Part shown: positions 52,954-64,000 of the stretch, one piece after another
How the letters are laid out: each line of letters starts with the position of its first letter
How positions within the stretch are numbered: position 1 is the stretch's first letter
Source: Rebecca billardiae RCC1528
Taxonomy: Eukaryota; Haptophyta
NCBI GenBank assembly: GCA_965240325.2
Contig: OZ251238.1
Location: forward strand, 744,001 to 808,000
DNA length: 64,000 bases
Reading direction: 5' to 3'
Notes under the pieces: model-generated
Told to the model about the DNA's origin: nothing
The model's input: the letters and a program-made list of their open reading frames with translations, nothing else
Databases searched by the model: none
Program-made: the position numbers and the translations under genes

Positions 52954-55900
52954 GGGCGGCGCGCCGCGCCAGCTGGGCTGCGAGAGTAGCCTGCGCGAGA
53001 TGGGCGCGGCAGTGGTGCGCGTGGACGCGGTGGCGCCCGCGGACGTCGTGGCGATCGTCGAGGGCGCGCTCGGCGCGGCGGCGCGCACGCTGCAGCCGGC
53101 TCAGACCGAGGCCGTGCTCCGAGCGCTCGGCGCCGCGCCGGGCGCGCTGCACGTCGCGCTGAGCGTGCGCGCCGCGCGCGCGTGGACGGCGGAGAGCGCG
53201 TCGGCGCCCGCGCCCGCCGAGCTGCCGCGCTCGGTGCCCGCCGCCATTGACGCCGTCTTCGACGCGCTGGAGGCCGAGCACGGCGCGACGCTCGTGCGCA
53301 CGGCGCTCGGCCTCGTCACCGACTCCCGGAGTGGCCTCTCCACCGATGAGATTTCAGACTGCCTCTCACTCGACGACGAGACGCTCCACGCCGTCTTTGA
53401 GTGGTGGGTGCCGGCGGTGATCCGGCTGCCCACCGCCGTGTGGCTGCGGCTGCGCGCCGACCTCGACGGGCTGCTCATCGGCGAGGGCGGCAGCCCGCTG
53501 CGCTGGTACCACCGCCAGCTGGCCGCGGCCGCGCGCCGGCGGTACGGCGGTCAGTCTCACGTGGCAGAGCTGCTCTGTGAGTTCTGGGAGGGGCGCTGGG
53601 CGGGGGCGGTGCCGAAGCCGTTCACGCCCGCGCGCGCGGACATTGCGCGCGGCGCGCCGACGCTCGACGCTCGGCGGCAGGTCGCGCCGCAGCCGCTGCT
53701 CCTCGCCGGCGAGCTCGGCAACCCGAGGGCGGACGGCGCGCGCGTGAACGGCAGGATGCTGCACGAGCGCCCGCATGCGCTGCTGCTCGCGCGCCGGCCG
53801 CTGGACGTGCTGCGACTCTTCGCCGGCGGCGGGCTCGACGCCGCGGAGGCGCGCTGCCGCGCCGGGCAGGCGTACGAGCTCGCGCGAGACATGGGCCGCG
53901 CGCTCGAGCTCGCGAGCCGCGACGCCGACGCCGACGGCGACGGCGACGGCGGCCGCCGCGAGCTGCTGCTGCGAGCGCGCGCCCTGCTGCGCGTGCTGAG
54001 GCGAGACAGTGCCTTCCTGGCCTCGGCGCCCGAGGCGGTGGTGCACGCGGCGATGGCGGCAGCGCAGGACAGCGCGCCGCACCGCGAAGCGTCGCAGCTG
54101 CGCCGCGCGTCGCGGCCGGGCGTGCGCGCGTGGCGGCGCGCGCGCGCGCACTGCGTGCCGCTCCCGCCGCTGCTCAGCTCGAGTGCGTGCGAGATGGAAC
54201 TAGCCGGACACGGCACCGGACTGGTCACCTCAGTGGCCGCGAGCGCGGACGGCGCGCGCTGCGTCACCGGCTCGACCGACGGGCACTGGCGGCTGTGGGA
54301 CCTCGGCAGCGGCGAGTGCGTGCGCACGGTGCGCGCGGACTCGGGCGGGGGCCTCGCACTCTCGGCCGACGGGCAGCTGCTCGCGGGCTCCAGCACGACC
54401 CACAGGCGGCAGGTACGCGTGTGGCGCGTGCGCACGGGCGCGCTCGTCGCGACGCTGCGCGTGGCGGACGGGCGCCCGCGCTCGGCGGCGCCGACGGTGC
54501 CGCACACGCACCCGCCGCCGCTCGCCTTCCTCCCGGACGGCCGGCTTGTGCTGGGCGCGGACGATGGCTCTGTGCACGTCGTCGGCGCGGCCGCGCTCGT
54601 CGCGGGCGAGGGCGGCGGCGCGGACGCGCAGGCCCACGCCGCCGCGCCGCAGGCGCTGGCGCTGCGCGCGCACGACGCGCCTGTGCGCTCGGTGTGCGCC
54701 GGCGCGGCGGTGGTGGCGAGCGGCCACCTCGACGGCGCCGTTCTCGTGTGGGTCGCGGCCTCGGGCGCCGACGCCCCGCCGGCGCCGCGCGCGCCAACGG
54801 CGGATGGGTCTGACGGCGGCGGCGACGGCGGCGGCGAGTGGTCGTGGGCGCTGCGGCTTGAGGCGGGCGCGCGCGAGGTGGTGTGCGTCAGCCTCGCCGC
54901 GTCGCGCGAGCTGCTCGCCGCCGTCGCGGTGGACGGCCAGGCTCGGCTGTGGCGGCTGCCGTCGGGGGAGCAGCTCTGCGCGCTGCGCACGGGCAACGGC
55001 GAGCGCGTGCGCGACGCAGCGCTCAGCTCGGACGGCGGCTCGCTGCTCGTGGCGGGCGACGACCGCACGGCGACGGTGTGGACGGTGCCCGCCGCCACGC
55101 GCGAGCGCGCGCTGCGCCACCCCGCCCCTGTCTTCTCCTGCACCTTCCTCGGCGCCGACGCGCGCCGCGTGCTCACGGGCTGCGGCCAGGGCCGCGTGTG
55201 GGATCGAGCGTGGCCGACGGACGAGCAGGTCGGCAGCTTCCACTCCGGGCGGGTGAGCGCGGTCGCCCTGAGCGCTGACGGCGTGCTGCTCGCGTCCGCG
55301 GCGACCGACGGCGCCGTGCGCGTGTGGCACGCGCTGAGCGGCGCGTGCGTGGCCACGATCAGCGTGAGCGCCGCTGCCGCCGTCGCCGCGACCGCCGCCG
55401 CGGTTGCCGAGACCGGTGCCAACGGCACAGCCGCTCCGCCGGCCGCGGGCGGTGAGAAGGGCGCGCCAGCCCCCGCCGATGGCGCGCTGCCTCTCTCGCT
55501 GCTCGCCCTCTCAGCGGACGGCGCGCACTGCCTCGTCGCTGCGGCCGACACGGCGTGGCTGCTCGACGTGCGCGCGCAGGTGTGCACCGCCGTGCTTCGC
55601 GGCCACGCGGCGCGGCTCACCGCCCTCTGCCTGCGTGGCGACAGCGGCCGTTGCGCCACGGCCGACTCGTCCGGCGCCGCATGGCTCTGGGAGCCGACGA
55701 CCGCCGCCGCGCCCGAGTGCACGCACCGGCTGCACGCGCCGCAGCTGGTGGCGATGGATCGCTCGCGCGCGCGCGCGCACAGCGGCGCGGTCCACGCGCT
55801 TGGCGCGAGCGCGGGCTTCTCGCGCGTCGCCACGGGCGGAGCGGACCGTCTCGTGCGCGTGTGGCACGGGGAGAGCGGCGCGCTGCTGTTCGTCCTCGGC

Positions 55901-56503
55901 GAGGGCCGCTGGTTCGACGTGCCGGAGGACGAGCATCAGGGCGAGGTGGTCTCGCTGTGCCTCAGCGCGGACGGCGAGCGGCTGGCGTGCGGGCTGCGCT
56001 GGCACACGCGCGCGCTGCACCTGTGGCGGCTGCCCCCGGCATGCGACGACGGCGCCGAGCCCGCCACGCTGAGCGGCCACCGCGGTGGCGGCGGCGAGGG
56101 CAGCGCGGGCGGTGGCGCGGCCGCCGGCGACGGGAGCGGCGCGGGCTACGCCGTGTGCGAGCGCGTGCTCCGCGCGCACGAGCGGAGCGACGTGATCGCC
56201 GTCGCGCTCTCGGACGACGGCAGCAGCGTGCTCAGCGTGAGCAATGGCCGCCGGTACGTCGGCGGCGAGTCAGCCGTCGCGGTGAGCGACGCGCGCACCG
56301 GCGAGCTCCTGGCCCGCTTCGGCGTGCGCCGGCAGCACTTTCGCGCGGCGGCGGCGTGCGCCGACGGCCGCCGCATCGTGAGCGCGTCCGACGGGCTGGG
56401 CACGGAGGAGGAGGTCGAGCGCAGGGAGTCGTACGCGCTGCAGATCTGGGACACTGGCGCTGACGAGCCTGGCGCCCAGCAGGCCAGCAGCTATAGCTAC
56501 TAG
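50123..56503 (+). CDS. STAND NTPase: DUF4062 + P-loop + WD40 (NWD1/nephrocystin-3-like)
   Basis: 2126 aa in one uninterrupted frame; first ATG 50123. Residues 1-200 are basic, Ser/Pro-rich and disordered, ending in a poly-Pro tract. DUF4062 lies near 350-445 (LAFFVSSTFTDTAVERDTF, EMRWGIR, FLSIWADKYGYRPLP). A P-loop GPSGCGKTALLAR is near 755, and Walker B VVLLLDALDQL near 865 (NACHT/AAA-type). A 11-12 unit Asp-Ala run sits near 920-945. A helical arm follows, then at least ten WD40 blades from about 1357 to the end (SVAASADGARCVTGSTDGHWRLWD, for example). STAND proteins are ATP-switched scaffolds; relatives with DUF4062 serve in cilia or innate-type signalling. The natural ligand is unknown. 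Short in-frame introns cannot be excluded, for example near 54118-54177. Confidence 0.87.
52883..52952. repeat. in-frame hexanucleotide repeat (GCGGAC)n
   Basis: About 11-12 perfect GCGGAC units inside the STAND gene, encoding Ala-Asp repeats between the NTPase and the helical arm. Probably length-variable. Confidence 0.9.
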
Positions 56504-57029
56504 TAGACGACGCTGGCATCGTCGTCGTCGATATCGCGTTGATGCACGCGCGCTTAGATATAGCAGTCGTCGCATATATCATATCAATAAGCTGCCGCGC
56601 GCGGCGCCGTATATAACAGTGGCGCGCATTCACGACTGCTACTGCTGACGAGATATATGCGCTTCTGGCTGATGAGGACCGCGTTCCGCGGTCCTTCCGT
56701 AGAACCAACGTAGTTAGAGGCCCGCGGTGCACCCTCCGTTGCGCCTCGTGCCGGCAGACGGCGAGAGCGCGCGCCACTGCTGCGGCCCCGCCCCCCGGGC
56801 CCGTGCGCTCACTCACGGCGCTGCGCAGCCGCGCACCGAGAGGCGAGACCGAGCGCGGAGCTCGGGGTGGAACGAGGCGAGCGGCGGGTCGCGCCCGTGC
56901 CGCCGCGCGTGCGCGCAGCCTGCTCCACCGCGGGCCACCGTGCTCGCCCGCCGCCTCCTCCGCCGCGTCGGCCTCGAAGCAGCGGCGGCCAGCCAGCCGA
57001 CCGAGGCTGAGCCCGTGCGTGCTCACTCA

Positions 57030-57500
57030 CCCGGCGCGGTGGCGCCCTCGAGTCGACGGCCGTCTACTCCACAGCTGGCTGCTCGAGCTGCTGCACGGGG
57101 CGTCGCGACGAGGGCGCCGCGCGCGGCCCAGCGCGTCCGTCGCCGCGTCGCGCACGGCGCAGCGCGTCGAGCTCGGCGCCGCGCTTCCGGGCCAGCTCGG
57201 CGCCCAGCGCCTGCGCGCGCACGTGCTCCGATGCACGGCCCGAGTCAGGTGGGCGGCCGGCTGCGCGACCGAACGGGAACCGGCGCGCGTTCCACGACTG
57301 TCACTGCTCCTGCTCGTCCTCACGCTGCTGCACCTCCACGCCGCCGTCGACCGAGTTGCTAAGGAGGAGCTCGCGCTCGACGTCACGAGGAGCGAGCTCG
57401 CGTGCTCGAGCTCGCCCTTCAGCCGCGCTAGCTCCGGGCGCATCCGTTGCGTGCTCGCGGCGCGCTCCTCCTCTAGCAACGAACGAGCTTACGCGTAGTG
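57030..57500 (-). pseudogene. possible degenerate coiled-coil gene fragment
   Basis: The minus strand carries short heptad-like pieces in different frames: LEEERAASTQRMRPELARLKGELEH, shown here as ELARLKGELEH, then VERELLLSN, and further on EHVRAQALGAELARKRGAEL. They are separated by frame changes without convincing splice sites. The motif CGTTCGTTGCTAGAGGAGGAGCGCG recurs in altered form 80 bp away. Could be a decayed gene or exons of an unrecognised one. Confidence 0.25.
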
Positions 57501-57702
57501 CTCCGGAGACCGGACTCGGCTCGCCCTTGCGCGCTCCTCCTCGAGCGACGAACGCGCCCGCGCGGGCAGAGCCCGCGCCCGGGTAAAAAACCTGCTGTGT
57601 TCGGCCTCGGCCCTCGGGCCGCCATCCAATACCGGGTGCCGTTCGTCATAGTTCAGACTCGGCCAATCGGTAATCGGATGCGACGCATCATACTCGCCGG
57701 GA

Positions 57703-57953
57703 GCGCAAAGGTTCGTCGTCAGTAAAGTTGATTGAGTACTTGACGGATTTTTGTTAGGACCTCCATGATGCATCACTGCGCTTGGGTCTCGTCCCATTTG
57801 GCAGCGCGCAAAGGTTCGTCGTTAGTAAAGTTGAGTAATTTGGCAGCGCGCAAAGGTTCGTCGTTAGTACGTAAAGTTGAGTACTTGACGAGACTTTTTG
57901 CCAGGAGCCCAGGACCTCCATCGCATGCGCTTGGGTCCTCGTCCTATTTGGCA
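57703..57953. repeat. direct repeats, two long copies and one partial
   Basis: Copy A (57703-57802) and copy C (57847-57953) share GCGCAAAGGTTCGTCGT, GAGTACTTGACG, AGGACCTCCAT, GCTTGGGT and ATTTGGCA in the same order. A partial copy B (57806-57846) lies between them. Confidence 0.8.
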
Positions 57954-58781
57954 ACATTATGGTCGTATGAAGATTTACAACAATCAAATCGCAGATTCGT
58001 TCACCCAGATATACTGACAAATGCACGTCCACAGGCTCACGTCCGTCCGTAGATACGGAATTGGAGCGGGCGCGGCTATTTCGTCAATCGAGTCTTGCTA
58101 ATGCAAAGCAATGGGCCAATGTACCCCTCGAAAAAGCGAAAACTTACCCTCCAACAGCCCTCAAAATCGTCCCCCGTCCCCTTTTCTTTGATGATCAAAA
58201 GATCTTTTTGACAACGTAGTGAGGGCCCCCGGCGGGGCTCCACGCTACGCGCTCCGCCCTGCACCGCGGGCCATGATATATGTGCCCATCCGATCTGCAT
58301 ATATCGGATGGACGATGATGATTGCGCCGGCGCCCCTGTGGCCGCTGTGGCGTCGGCGGCCCGTCCGGGCTCGGGGCTGCTGCGCGATCCGCGCGCCGTC
58401 AGGCGGGTTGGCCGGTTGCAAGCGGCCACGGCGCCGGCGCGCGCCGGCCCTGCCGCGGGGCCGTCACCAGTGGCCAGCGCGCCGTGCGGCTGAGGCTGAG
58501 CAGGCGGTGTCACTGTGCTGGTCATGCTGCGGGAAGGTGCTGGGTAGTCGTCGATCGGGTGGAAGCGCTCTGATGATCGAATAAGGACTCGATCGGTCGT
58601 TCGCGGCCTACTCGCGTTCGGATGAAGTCATCATCGCGTGATCGAGTCAATCGGGGGTAGTAGGGAGAGGTTCCGCTGTAGCGTATGGCCCGCTTGGGTG
58701 ACTTCGGCTCGGTTCGATCAGAATGCCAGTCGTCGCCACTTGCAGGCTGCGGTGCAACCGAATCAGTAGTAGCCTTCAAGT

Positions 58782-61671
58782 TCATTGGTGCTTGTGGGTG
58801 GACCGAAGCCGGAGCCCTGGAGCGCGCTCAAGCCAAGCCCTGCGGATGTCATCTTGGGCGGAGGTGGTGAAGGCATTGCCACTATGCACGACGGGGCAGA
58901 CCGCACGGGCGGACAGGGCCGCCGCGTGACACTGTGAGACTGAGGCAGAGGCGCGGTCGCTCGGCTCGGCTGTTGGCGCAACGCACGGCAGCGAGCTGGT
59001 GCACACACCTGAGGTCGAGCTCCTCAAGACCTTCGTTGTGGCGCAGCATGTCAACAATCTCTGGGGCGATCTCGTCAGTGAGCAAGTTCCGTCTGCAGGC
59101 AGGATGAGGTGAGGGAGGCATGTTTGCAGCCACACACACATCAGCGCTGAGCACTGGTGGTCGGGGAGCAGGGCTCGCCGCGTGTGCGGCGCAGCGCGCG
59201 CTCACGAGAGATCGAGCACCCTCAGGCTGCAGCCCCCGCCAGTCGCCACATTGAAGGCGGCGACGGCGCCATCGTACATCTTAGGATACACCCTGCAACG
59301 CGGGCGATCGAGCGGTGGGGGCACGACGCGAGGAGTGCGCGGTGAGCATGCATCCATCACTCCCCTCTGCAGCACTGTGCGGCGCGCGGTGCTGCACGCA
59401 CTCATTCGCGAGGGGAGTCTCGTAGACTGCCTCGCCCAAGTTGGACCCGTAGGATGCGGCGTTGTTGACGGCCCTGCAAGCGAGGCGGTGCGGCACGTGA
59501 GTCAAGTGCTGCCAGCGCTTGCCGCTGCGTCACGCGGCCCAGCGCACGTGCAGCTGTACACATCACGCGGGCAGCGCGGGCGTGCGCGCACTCGTTCATG
59601 ACTTGCTCTATGCCGTCCGCCGAACGCTCCCACGCACGCACCAGCTTGAGGTCGACTTCGTAGGCGCCGAAAGCGATGTCGATTGGGGCTTCAGCCTCGT
59701 ACACGGGGTCAACGAAGCGTGAGCCGCCCGGCATGTCGGTATGTGTGAGGCCGTACAGGTCAGTGGAACCGGTCAGCACGTCCTTGGCATCCCTGCCCAG
59801 ATCAGAGAGGGCGTAGCCGACGGCTGCTGTCTCATCGATGACCAGGGCGTCGAGCGCCTCCGATTCGTACAGGCTCTGGCCCACGAGCCCGGCTGCCTCC
59901 GCGACGGCCGAGATCTCCCGCCCGGCGAATGTCAGCAAGGGGCTCTCGCCTGCGTTCTGGTCCTCAGCTAGGTCCATCTCCAAGTGAGCGCTCGCATGAG
60001 CAAGGTAGCTGCCAGCGTCGTGAACTGCCTTCTTGAGATCATCGCGAAGCGGGACATAGTTGCTGACGTCCGATCCGAGGCGAGCAGCTCCAGCAGACAG
60101 GAGGTCGGCCTCCTCCGTCAATGTCGTGACCAGCGGCTGCTGCTTGGCCCAGATGTCACCTGCCTGCACGAAGTCGTTACCCGCTCTGCGGTGGGGGAGG
60201 CGAGGGTGACGAGCAGTGCGGTACATGCGCTCAATCAGCAAGCTGGGCGATAGCCCGCGCAAGAGGGACGGACGGAGCGCGTGGCGCAAGCTGGTGCGCT
60301 GCGCTCACTTCTGCCCAAACTGCGCCACATGAGCCGTAGCGAGGTCTTTGCCTACCTGCTCCTGGGCGTAGCTGGAAGTGTAGTAAAGCCTGCGCGGGGG
60401 AGACATTGTGTTGGGTGGTCGGGCTGGAGGGCATGCGCGCCGATGGCAGTCGGCATCGCACATTGCACGCACCGTTCAACCACACCAGAGTCCCCAACCT
60501 CGCTCAGCGCAGCTTCCATCTTGCCCACCGGTTTCATCAAATGGGAGCCAAGCTCGTCAGCGCCTGAAGATGCAGAGAGGGCGTCGGCCAGCTTGGACGT
60601 GGCTGGGAGGCCGCTGTAGGCAATGTCGGCGACAGCTGCCCCTGGGCTCACGCCGATGACTTCGTGAGTGAGCTCGGCGACGTCACCGATGGCATACATG
60701 AGCGCAGCAGCCTCATCTGTCACGAAGGTCTGCACGTCCTCCGATGAGTGCATCTCATCTCCGAGGACAGAGATGCCATCCAGCACAGCCGATGCCTCAT
60801 CCGACACAAACTTGAGCAGCGCGCCGTGGGGGCTGCCTTTGCCCAGATCGTCGTTGATGGGATCGGGCATGCCAGAAGCTGCAAGCCCGACCGTCGAGAT
60901 CTCAGAGCCCACCGCATCCCGTGCATCTTCATCGTGAGAGAGGAGCTTGCCGACGTTTTGCATACTGTCAGCCACCACCTGTGCCTCAGCGTCCACCAGC
61001 TCGAGCACAGAGCCCGGGTCGCGAATGGCAGCGAGAAAACGGCGAGCGCTGGCATCGGTCAAGCCACAGCCAGCCATCTTGAACGTGTCGATGTCTTGGT
61101 TATCCACGAGGAACGGGGCGAGCTGACGCGCTGCACGCAGGCTGACAAAGTTGTCAGAGATGTCCACATCTGTCTTGCCCTCCATGTACCAGCTAACTGC
61201 CTGGAACTCCCTGTAGTTGAGGTCCTGCCCGGGCAAGCTAATCGTGTTGCCCTCCCTCAGCAGGTCGTAGAAGCCCGAGCGCGTATCAGGCGGATACGGT
61301 GGGGCCGGTGGGATAGCCGGCGGGGGAGGCGGGGATGGCGGACGGGTGTGTGGCGGTGGCGGAGTTGATTCGCCACGCTGTCCGAGGGGTGGAGGCGGGG
61401 GGAACTGGCGATCCTGTCCCGACGGCGGAGGCGGCTGATACACCCACCATGGTGACGACGACGAGCCGGCCTTCTCGAGACGACCCGCGTGGGCTGGCTG
61501 CGGGCGCCCAAGTGCTCCTTCCTCAGCAGGCGTGGCAGGCTGCGCGCTCGCCGAGGGGTGAGGAGTCACACCGCTGGTGAGGCGCTCGACGGCGAAGAGA
61601 AGCGCGGCCACGGCTAGCAGCGACACGCCGGTAACGGTGGCACCCGCCACGACGCGCTTGGTGAGCGGCAT
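58782..61671 (-). CDS. Membrane-anchored LRR protein with inserted helical repeats
   Basis: Exons, complement of 58782-58881, 59009-59092, 59206-59292, 59402-59473, 59592-60185, 60473-61671; 711 aa. A single hydrophobic helix (VAGATVTGVSLLAVAALLFAV) near residues 7-27 predicts type II orientation, followed by a Pro-rich stalk (PPPPSGQDRQFPPPPPLG and more). A ribonuclease-inhibitor-type LRR section starts near 150 (VDISDNFVSLRAARQLAPFL, MAGCGLTDASARRFLAAI). Some 330 residues follow with about six copies of a 20-residue helical repeat such as FVSDEASAVLDGISVLGDEM. LRRs then resume (CSLRVLDLSRNLLTDEIAPE, HNEGLEELDLSGNAF) before the stop. Introns are 287, 118, 109, 113 and 127 nt. The last acceptor is TAG and the others are CAG. 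Exon joins restore the LRR consensus across three introns, strong support for the model. Function unknown; binding or adhesion is likely. Confidence 0.75.
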
Positions 61672-64000
61672 GACCGCCCGACGACGGCCGCCCCGCCCCG
61701 GCCGGAGGCAAAGCTCTCGAGCGAAAATTGGCCGGCCGGATGGTCGTTCTTGCGTCTGGCTTCAGGCTTGCAACGCCAACTCCGCGAGCAAGCCCCTGCA
61801 AGCCCGAGCCCGCGAATGACAGCTCGCAAGAACCCGACCTTGGGAAGCGGCCGGGCCCGGCCTGGCCCGGCCCCGGTAGAAAGTGAGCTCCCCGGCGGAC
61901 TCGACTGGCGGGTGTGGCGGCCCGCCACGGCCACGCCCTGCGCGCGGCCGGCGCCGGCGTGTAGCGGCCAGTCGAGGTGGGTGTCGTGTAGCGAGGTTTG
62001 GGTGCGCGCCGTGCGGGACCAGAGGCACTGTCCCACCCGGTCGTATCAGGCCAGCGACGGATCAGCGAACGCTGATCCTTGCCGCGGGACGATGGAACAG
62101 GCCGCGATGCATGGTATGCGACGCCACCGAGGCCGTGGTACAGCTAGGCACCGCTTGATGCGCGCCCACCAGTAGGGCGGCCAGGCGGCCTGCCGGCTGC
62201 GGCTGGAGCGCGCTGTGCTCTCACGGCGCGAGACGGCCGCCAAGTTGCCGCGTGGATGCGATGTGCACGCCCTATGTCAGCTGCGGATCAGCAGTCGTCA
62301 CGCGAAGCTCTAGTGCGTACTACGCCGTACTATGAGGAGTAGTGACTGCAGACTGCCCGTCTGCCCGGACTAGTGCAGATTGAGCAGTGATTACGACGGT
62401 AGACTCCTAGTCGTCCGAGCCCTGATGATTCGGCCGCGGATCATTCAGACCAGTATAATACTAGGTGGGCCCACTGGCCACTGTGGGATTATAGTGACGC
62501 AGAGCGCGAGCTCATAGCGCGATGTTTACTTTCGTCTCGAGCTGGATTCCAGCCCCAGGAGATGGCCCCTGGCCTGCCTGGTTAAAAAACCAGTGGTACA
62601 TGCTGTAAATATAGGGAGTAACGGTGGTCCTGTTTACTTATTGGAAATGGCCTGTGACCAATGTAACGGCCATGTAACGGGCGTCTTAAACGTGATATAT
62701 AGGGTCGATAGACGTCACTTTGATATAGCACTTTGATGAGCTGATCATAGGTCTTCAGCAGCATGCACACCCATTGTCACATATACGGCGTATATGGGCA
62801 CTGTGAGAATACGGGATAACGGCCGTTACACCCGTGCGTTACATATACACCGCCATGCTGATCAGCATGGCTGCCATAGTATTTCAGACTGTTTCAGACT
62901 GCTCTCGTAGCAGCCGTACGGCGTGCATGTGACACCTAAGAATTTTTCCAACCCTTCTACCCTCGAAGGATGAGTCTTAAGGAGCCGTGGGCAAAGATTG
63001 AGCCGCACCGAGTCGCGGCGCCAGCCCGCCCGCCGTGGTCAAGGCAAGCAGGAGTGGTGCACGCGGCGCCGGGCCCATCCAGCAGCCCGCAGCGTAAACA
63101 CGGCGGACAAGGTTCGTCGAGAGCTCATCTGTGGCGTTCAAGGCAGGCACTGCTATGCATCGAACGCCTATTCTCATGCCCCGACCTAACCGTTGCTCTA
63201 CACTGCGACCAAGCTGTGTCCGAGCTGTCCTCAGCTTGACCGTCCTTTGCCTAACTGTGCGCAACGGCCGCTTCGTCGCAGCGCCGAGCTGGCTCGCCGT
63301 GGTGCGCGCGCGCGCGTAGCGATGTGCACTCATCACCGCTTCCTGCGTGGCAGCAGGGCGAGACATGGCTCGCAGGTAAGCTGATACGCCTGCTGACCGT
63401 GCACCGGCGTCGGCGGCGCCACCAACGTCCTCGGGCAGGCTCACGAAGGGCTCAAATCACTGGTGAACGCATCAACTGTACTGTCCGCAGCGAGCACGGC
63501 GCACAGCGGATGACCAAGCAGAGGCGGGGCGACTGCTGTGCGGCCGCGCGGGGGGAGTAGCTGGGCTCTTGAGGTACGCGTAGAGCCACGACAGGGCTCA
63601 ACAAGCGCATCAGCTGCGATCTACCCGGCTTGACGCGCAGCCCGACCTCGTGCAATCGTGTGGCTCGAGGCCCTCCAAGGGGCTCGTAGCTTCCAAACAC
63701 CTGAGGTGCGTCGGCACTGAGAGTTGAGTCGAGGCCGGGGAGGTAACAGACGGCACACGCATCCACTTTGACCGCTGTTTGACCATCAGATCCTTCCCCA
63801 AGTGCCCACGATCATGTGAATAGCCACAGCGTTCGGTCACACCGCGCAGACTTCCGGGGACCTGACCGACGAGGCGGGTCTCCGCAGGGCCACAGAAGTA
63901 GCTGGGCCTTGCCAGGATACCATGCATATGCTGTCCGAGTAACGCTCCGGAGTGTCCGAGTTGATTCGAGTGCGTCCCAAGCTCGCGTTGTGCACGCATT
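61672..64000. other. distal intergenic region, no supportable gene
   Basis: Short ORFs on both strands, none with a recognised domain. A 20-bp perfect palindrome GCCATGCTGATCAGCATGGC lies at 62852-62871 and a CTGGTT-AAAA-AACCAG hairpin at 62578-62593. The minus-strand open frame at 63610-63999 runs off the window edge and could be the end of a gene beyond it. Confidence 0.35.

Larger units (their letters stand above)
56504..58781. other. long intergenic region with repeats and a possible gene relic
   Basis: No complete gene. Minus-strand pieces at 57030-57500 look like coiled-coil coding sequence (see next entry). Three direct repeats lie at 57703-57953. A 9-bp-stem hairpin (CCATCCGAT/ATCGGATGG) sits at about 58287-58312. 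Confidence 0.4.

Noticed and set aside
59402-60289. A separate gene next to the LRR gene
   Set aside because: A CG|GTGCGTGC donor at 60472 and a CAG acceptor at 60186 join it in frame to the upstream exon, and later exons restore LRR consensus.
63452-63999. Possible retrotransposon remnant on the minus strand
   Set aside because: No reverse transcriptase, integrase or LTR motif could be recognised in either open frame.

Overview
The window looks like nuclear DNA of a GC-rich eukaryotic alga with a secondary (red-lineage) plastid, plausibly a haptophyte or a pelagophyte. The grounds are: genes of purely eukaryotic type (TM9SF, PEX3, UTP18, CSA, NEK, TSG101, a Patched-like protein) broken by short, very GC-rich introns; a tripartite (signal peptide, transit, twin-arginine) leader on a PsbP-like lumenal protein; a fused APS kinase-ATP sulfurylase-pyrophosphatase of a kind known from stramenopile and haptophyte algae; and no CpG depletion. 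The lineage call is inference. Intron borders were placed by eye from reading frame and family continuity: of 28 introns, 20 begin GTGCG and one begins GC. All end AG.

Layout. 0-13.7 kb: TM9SF (-), APK-ATPS-PPase fusion (-), PsbP-like (+), HIT protein (+), glutaredoxin (-), nucleotide-sugar transporter (-), PEX3 (+). 14.8-22 kb: NEK1-like kinase (-) head to head with CSA/ERCC8 (+), then UTP18 (+). 22.6-31.5 kb: a secreted/membrane protein with a four-copy helical repeat (-), a WRN/RNase D-type exonuclease (-) head to head with TSG101/VPS23 (+), a TPR protein (+) and a small GAF protein (-). 32-37.3 kb: Patched/sterol-sensing-domain protein (-) and a CDC25/ACR2-type rhodanese (+). 37.9-44.4 kb: two large foldback elements flank an AP2-like gene. 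The second one is 2.48 kb, has about 350-bp terminal inverted repeats built from nested palindromes, and is bounded by a 9-bp target-site duplication. 44.4-49 kb: a coiled-coil membrane protein and a head-to-head duplicated pair of TerC-family transporters. 50.1-56.5 kb: a giant intronless STAND NTPase (DUF4062 + P-loop + WD40). 58.8-61.7 kb: a six-exon, membrane-anchored leucine-rich-repeat protein with an inserted block of unfamiliar helical repeats. The last 2.3 kb has no gene I can support.

Most genes are housekeeping and do not form one pathway. Shared themes are endomembrane traffic (TM9SF, TSG101, nucleotide-sugar transporter, Patched-like), DNA repair/replication (CSA, NEK1-like, WRN-type exonuclease) and sulfate activation. 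Gene spacing is tight and several pairs share short divergent promoters. An exact 49-bp sequence lies upstream of both TM9SF and TSG101 in the same orientation relative to each gene. With the foldback elements it is the strongest unexplained non-coding signal here.
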